From positions 1 through 64,000 of the forward strand of contig JAOARX010000005.1 in NCBI GenBank assembly GCA_025210345.1: a DNA stretch of 64,000 nucleotides, written 5' to 3'. The notes under the pieces were generated by a model that worked only from the letters and a program-made list of their open reading frames with translations, had not been told where the DNA came from and searched no databases. Source of the DNA: Pelagimonas sp. (lineage in GTDB: Bacteria > Pseudomonadota > Alphaproteobacteria > Rhodobacterales > Rhodobacteraceae). A program made the position numbers and the translations under genes. This document shows positions 62,405-64,000 of the stretch, piece after piece (the first letter of the stretch is position 1; each line of letters begins with the position of its first letter).

Positions 62405-62785
62405 ATGGATCTGATCGCACAGCTCGAAGCGGAGCAGGTTGCTGCGCTGGGGAAAGACATCCCCGATTTCAAAGCCGGCGACACCATTCGCGTAGGCTTT
62501 AAGGTGACTGAAGGGTCGCGCACCCGTATTCAGAACTACGAAGGTGTTTGCATCAGCCGTAAAAACGGTTCTGGCATTGCCGGTTCGTTCACCGTTCGCA
62601 AGATTTCGTTTGGTGAAGGTGTGGAACGTGTGTTCCCGCTGCACTCGACCAACATCGAATACATCGAAGTTGTTCGCCGTGGCCGCGTGCGCCGCGCCAA
62701 GCTGTACTACCTGCGCTCGCGTCGTGGTAAATCCGCACGTATCGCAGAAGACACCACCTACAAGCCCCTCAAGGCCAAGTCGTAA
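62405..62785 (+). CDS. rplS: 50S ribosomal protein L19
   Basis: A 126-residue L19: [58 protein letters not shown] and [26 protein letters not shown] precedes the ATG. Normal position after trmD. Confidence 0.98.
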   Translation: MDLIAQLEAEQVAALGKDIPDFKAGDTIRVGFKVTEGSRTRIQNYEGVCISRKNGSGIAGSFTVRKISFGEGVERVFPLHSTNIEYIEVVRRGRVRRAKLYYLRSRRGKSARIAEDTTYKPLKAKS

Positions 62786-62796
62786 GGAGCCGGATT

Positions 62797-63018
62797 ATGA
62801 AAAAAGATCTGCACCCCGAATACCACCTGGTCACCGTCAAGATGACCGACGGCACCGAATTCCAGACCCGCACCACCTGGGGCAAGGAAGGCGATACGCT
62901 GGCACTGGACATCGACCCGACCGTGCACCCCGCGTGGACCGGCGGCACCTCGCGCCTGCTGGACCAGGGTGGCCGTGTTTCCAAGTTCAAAAAGAAATAC
63001 GAAGGTCTGGGCTTCTGA
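62797..63018 (+). CDS. rpmE: 50S ribosomal protein L31
   Basis: A 73-residue L31: [38 protein letters not shown] and [20 protein letters not shown]. It has no CxxC zinc pair, so it is the Cys-minus form. AAGGAGCCGG precedes the ATG, 11 bases after rplS. Confidence 0.96.
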   Translation: MKKDLHPEYHLVTVKMTDGTEFQTRTTWGKEGDTLALDIDPTVHPAWTGGTSRLLDQGGRVSKFKKKYEGLGF

Positions 63019-63040
63019 TCCCAACCCCATCGGTTTCACG

Positions 63041-63070
63041 AAACGCCGTTCCGCAAGGGGCGGCGTTTTT
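63041..63070 (+). terminator. Rho-independent terminator after rpmE
   Basis: AAACGCCG / CGGCGTTT stem with a 12-nt loop is followed by a run of five T residues, closing the rplS-rpmE unit. Confidence 0.88.
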
Positions 63071-63144
63071 CGTTGGGAAATCCCCCAGAGTCCCCCAAGA
63101 GACAGGCACCACACATTTTCACCAAGCAGGCCGCGCAGCGCGTT

Positions 63145-64000
63145 TCACGCGCCCTCTTTCGCAATATGCACCACCGGCAACCAAATCGACACCAATGTTC
63201 CCCGGTGCGAACTTTCAATTTGCAGACCGCCCCCGGCTTCTTTGGCAAAGCCCAGAACCATCGGCAGTCCAAGCCCGGTCCCCTGGCCAGTTTTCTTTTC
63301 AGAAACAAAGGGCTGGATTACCTTGTTCAGCATCTCGGGGGCAATCCCATGACCCTCATCTTGCAGGGTGATCGCCGCATAGCTTCCCGGGTTCAACAAG
63401 GCCCCATCCGCCATGGGGCCAAGCGGGCTCTTGGCCCAGTAACAGACCGACAGCTTTGCGCATCCCCCCTGTGGCATCGCCTCAGCTGCATTTAGAATCA
63501 GGTTGATCAAAGCGGTCATCAACATCGTTTCATCTGCCCGCACCACAAGCGCCCGATCCGCAGGTACATAGCGCAGTTCAATCGTTTCCGAGATCAACCG
63601 CTGCGCCAACCCCAGCATACGGGTCATTTCACGATCAAGATCCAGATCGCTTTGCGCGCTTGGCGCTTTGCGCGAATAGATCAAAAGCTGTTTGACCACC
63701 GCTTCGGCACGTTTGGAGGCATCATAGGCCTCTTGCAGCACGACCCGCTTTTCAGCGGGATCATCCATAACGTCATGAAGTTCCAGATTGCCGATGATCG
63801 CCGTGAGAACGTTGTTAAAGTCATGCGCAACGCCCCCCACCAGTTCGCCAATCGCCACCATCTTTTGCTCTTGGACATTGCGTTGAACGGTTTCGCTTGC
63901 CTTGATACGCATTTGACGTGCCGCAAGAATTGTCGTGATCATATAGGTGCCCAACGCCAGTGTAACAAACACCCCGCCGATTTGGTGCAAGACGCTGTCA
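63145..64000 (-). CDS. Sensor histidine kinase (5' end beyond the window)
   Basis: At least 284 residues; the frame remains open at the window edge. A membrane helix (FVTLALGTYMITTILA) leads to a coiled linker, then the phospho-acceptor box GELVGGVAHDFNNVLTAIIGNLEL and ATPase motifs NLILNAAEAMPQGG, LQDEGHGIAPEML and GTGLGLPMVLGFAKEAGG. The AHDFNNxL box marks the HisKA subgroup often found in hybrid kinases, but no receiver follows here. Input domain and partner regulator are out of view. Confidence 0.88.
   Translation of the reverse strand, partial: DSVLHQIGGVFVTLALGTYMITTILAARQMRIKASETVQRNVQEQKMVAIGELVGGVAHDFNNVLTAIIGNLELHDVMDDPAEKRVVLQEAYDASKRAEAVVKQLLIYSRKAPSAQSDLDLDREMTRMLGLAQRLISETIELRYVPADRALVVRADETMLMTALINLILNAAEAMPQGGCAKLSVCYWAKSPLGPMADGALLNPGSYAAITLQDEGHGIAPEMLNKVIQPFVSEKKTGQGTGLGLPMVLGFAKEAGGGLQIESSHRGTLVSIWLPVVHIAKEGA

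Noticed and set aside
1..64000. Prophage, insertion sequence, integron, CRISPR or tRNA-linked island
   Set aside because: I found no transposase, integrase, capsid or Cas proteins, no regularly spaced repeats and no tRNA genes; gene content is mainly core.

Overview
The window is an ordinary chromosomal stretch of a high-GC alphaproteobacterium, almost certainly a Rhodobacteraceae (Roseobacter-group) member. Indicators are the ChvI-ChvG-HprK-RapZ-EIIA-HPr regulatory cluster, GcrA and MipZ cell-cycle genes, an F0 operon with separate b and b' subunits, an Hsp20-DUF1150 pair, and small families typical of the group (DUF6473-like, DUF3859-like, YdcH). I see no rRNA, tRNA, prophage, insertion sequence, CRISPR array or plasmid functions.

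Layout. 1-5.3 kb: electron-transfer flavoprotein (etfBA), a secreted orphan, a DUF6473/serine-hydrolase pair and 3-hydroxybutyryl-CoA dehydrogenase. 5.3-12.7 kb: a minus-strand regulatory operon (chvI, chvG, short hprK, rapZ, EIIA-Man, HPr, acyltransferase) diverging from pckA. 12.7-20.8 kb: two tandem DUF3859-like secreted proteins, YbjN, the overlapping proC-csaA-hydroxyacid dehydrogenase unit, a FabH-like synthase, an orphan HEXXH protein, and a PepSY membrane protein with a small secreted partner. 20.8-30.9 kb: benE-tdk, an HTH protein, rimO, AsmA, gcrA, an ABC-2 permease, a PagL-like lipid A deacylase and an EAL protein. 31-36.6 kb: parE, purEK, ydcH, hsp20-DUF1150 behind a heat-shock-type promoter, and a GH104-like lytic enzyme. 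36.8-47.8 kb: fused ATP sulfurylase/APS kinase, a lone phnM, a lipase-like hydrolase, a DMT exporter, smc, a polytopic membrane protein under a double ATTC-N8-GAAT operator, and mipZ. 48-53.7 kb: the F0 ATP synthase operon, ArsR, EamA, and LysR/azoR. 53.7-63 kb: the translation block ffh - five GNAT acetyltransferases - chorismate mutase - rpsP - small ORF - rimM - unknown membrane protein - trmD - small ORF - rplS - rpmE. A histidine kinase runs off the right edge.

Most of the window is housekeeping. The parts most worth a second look are: (i) the promoter at 45.7 kb, where two perfect ATTC-N8-GAAT sites sit between and just after the -35/-10 hexamers, suggesting control by a sulfide/persulfide-sensing SqrR/BigR-type repressor encoded elsewhere; (ii) the five-GNAT array embedded in the SRP/ribosomal-protein gene order; (iii) families of dispersed palindromes, including a triple tandem of 20-nt palindromes inside that array; (iv) a structured region just upstream of ffh; (v) small unannotated ORFs beside rimM and rplS. 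I found no clear multi-gene system that looks wholly new.
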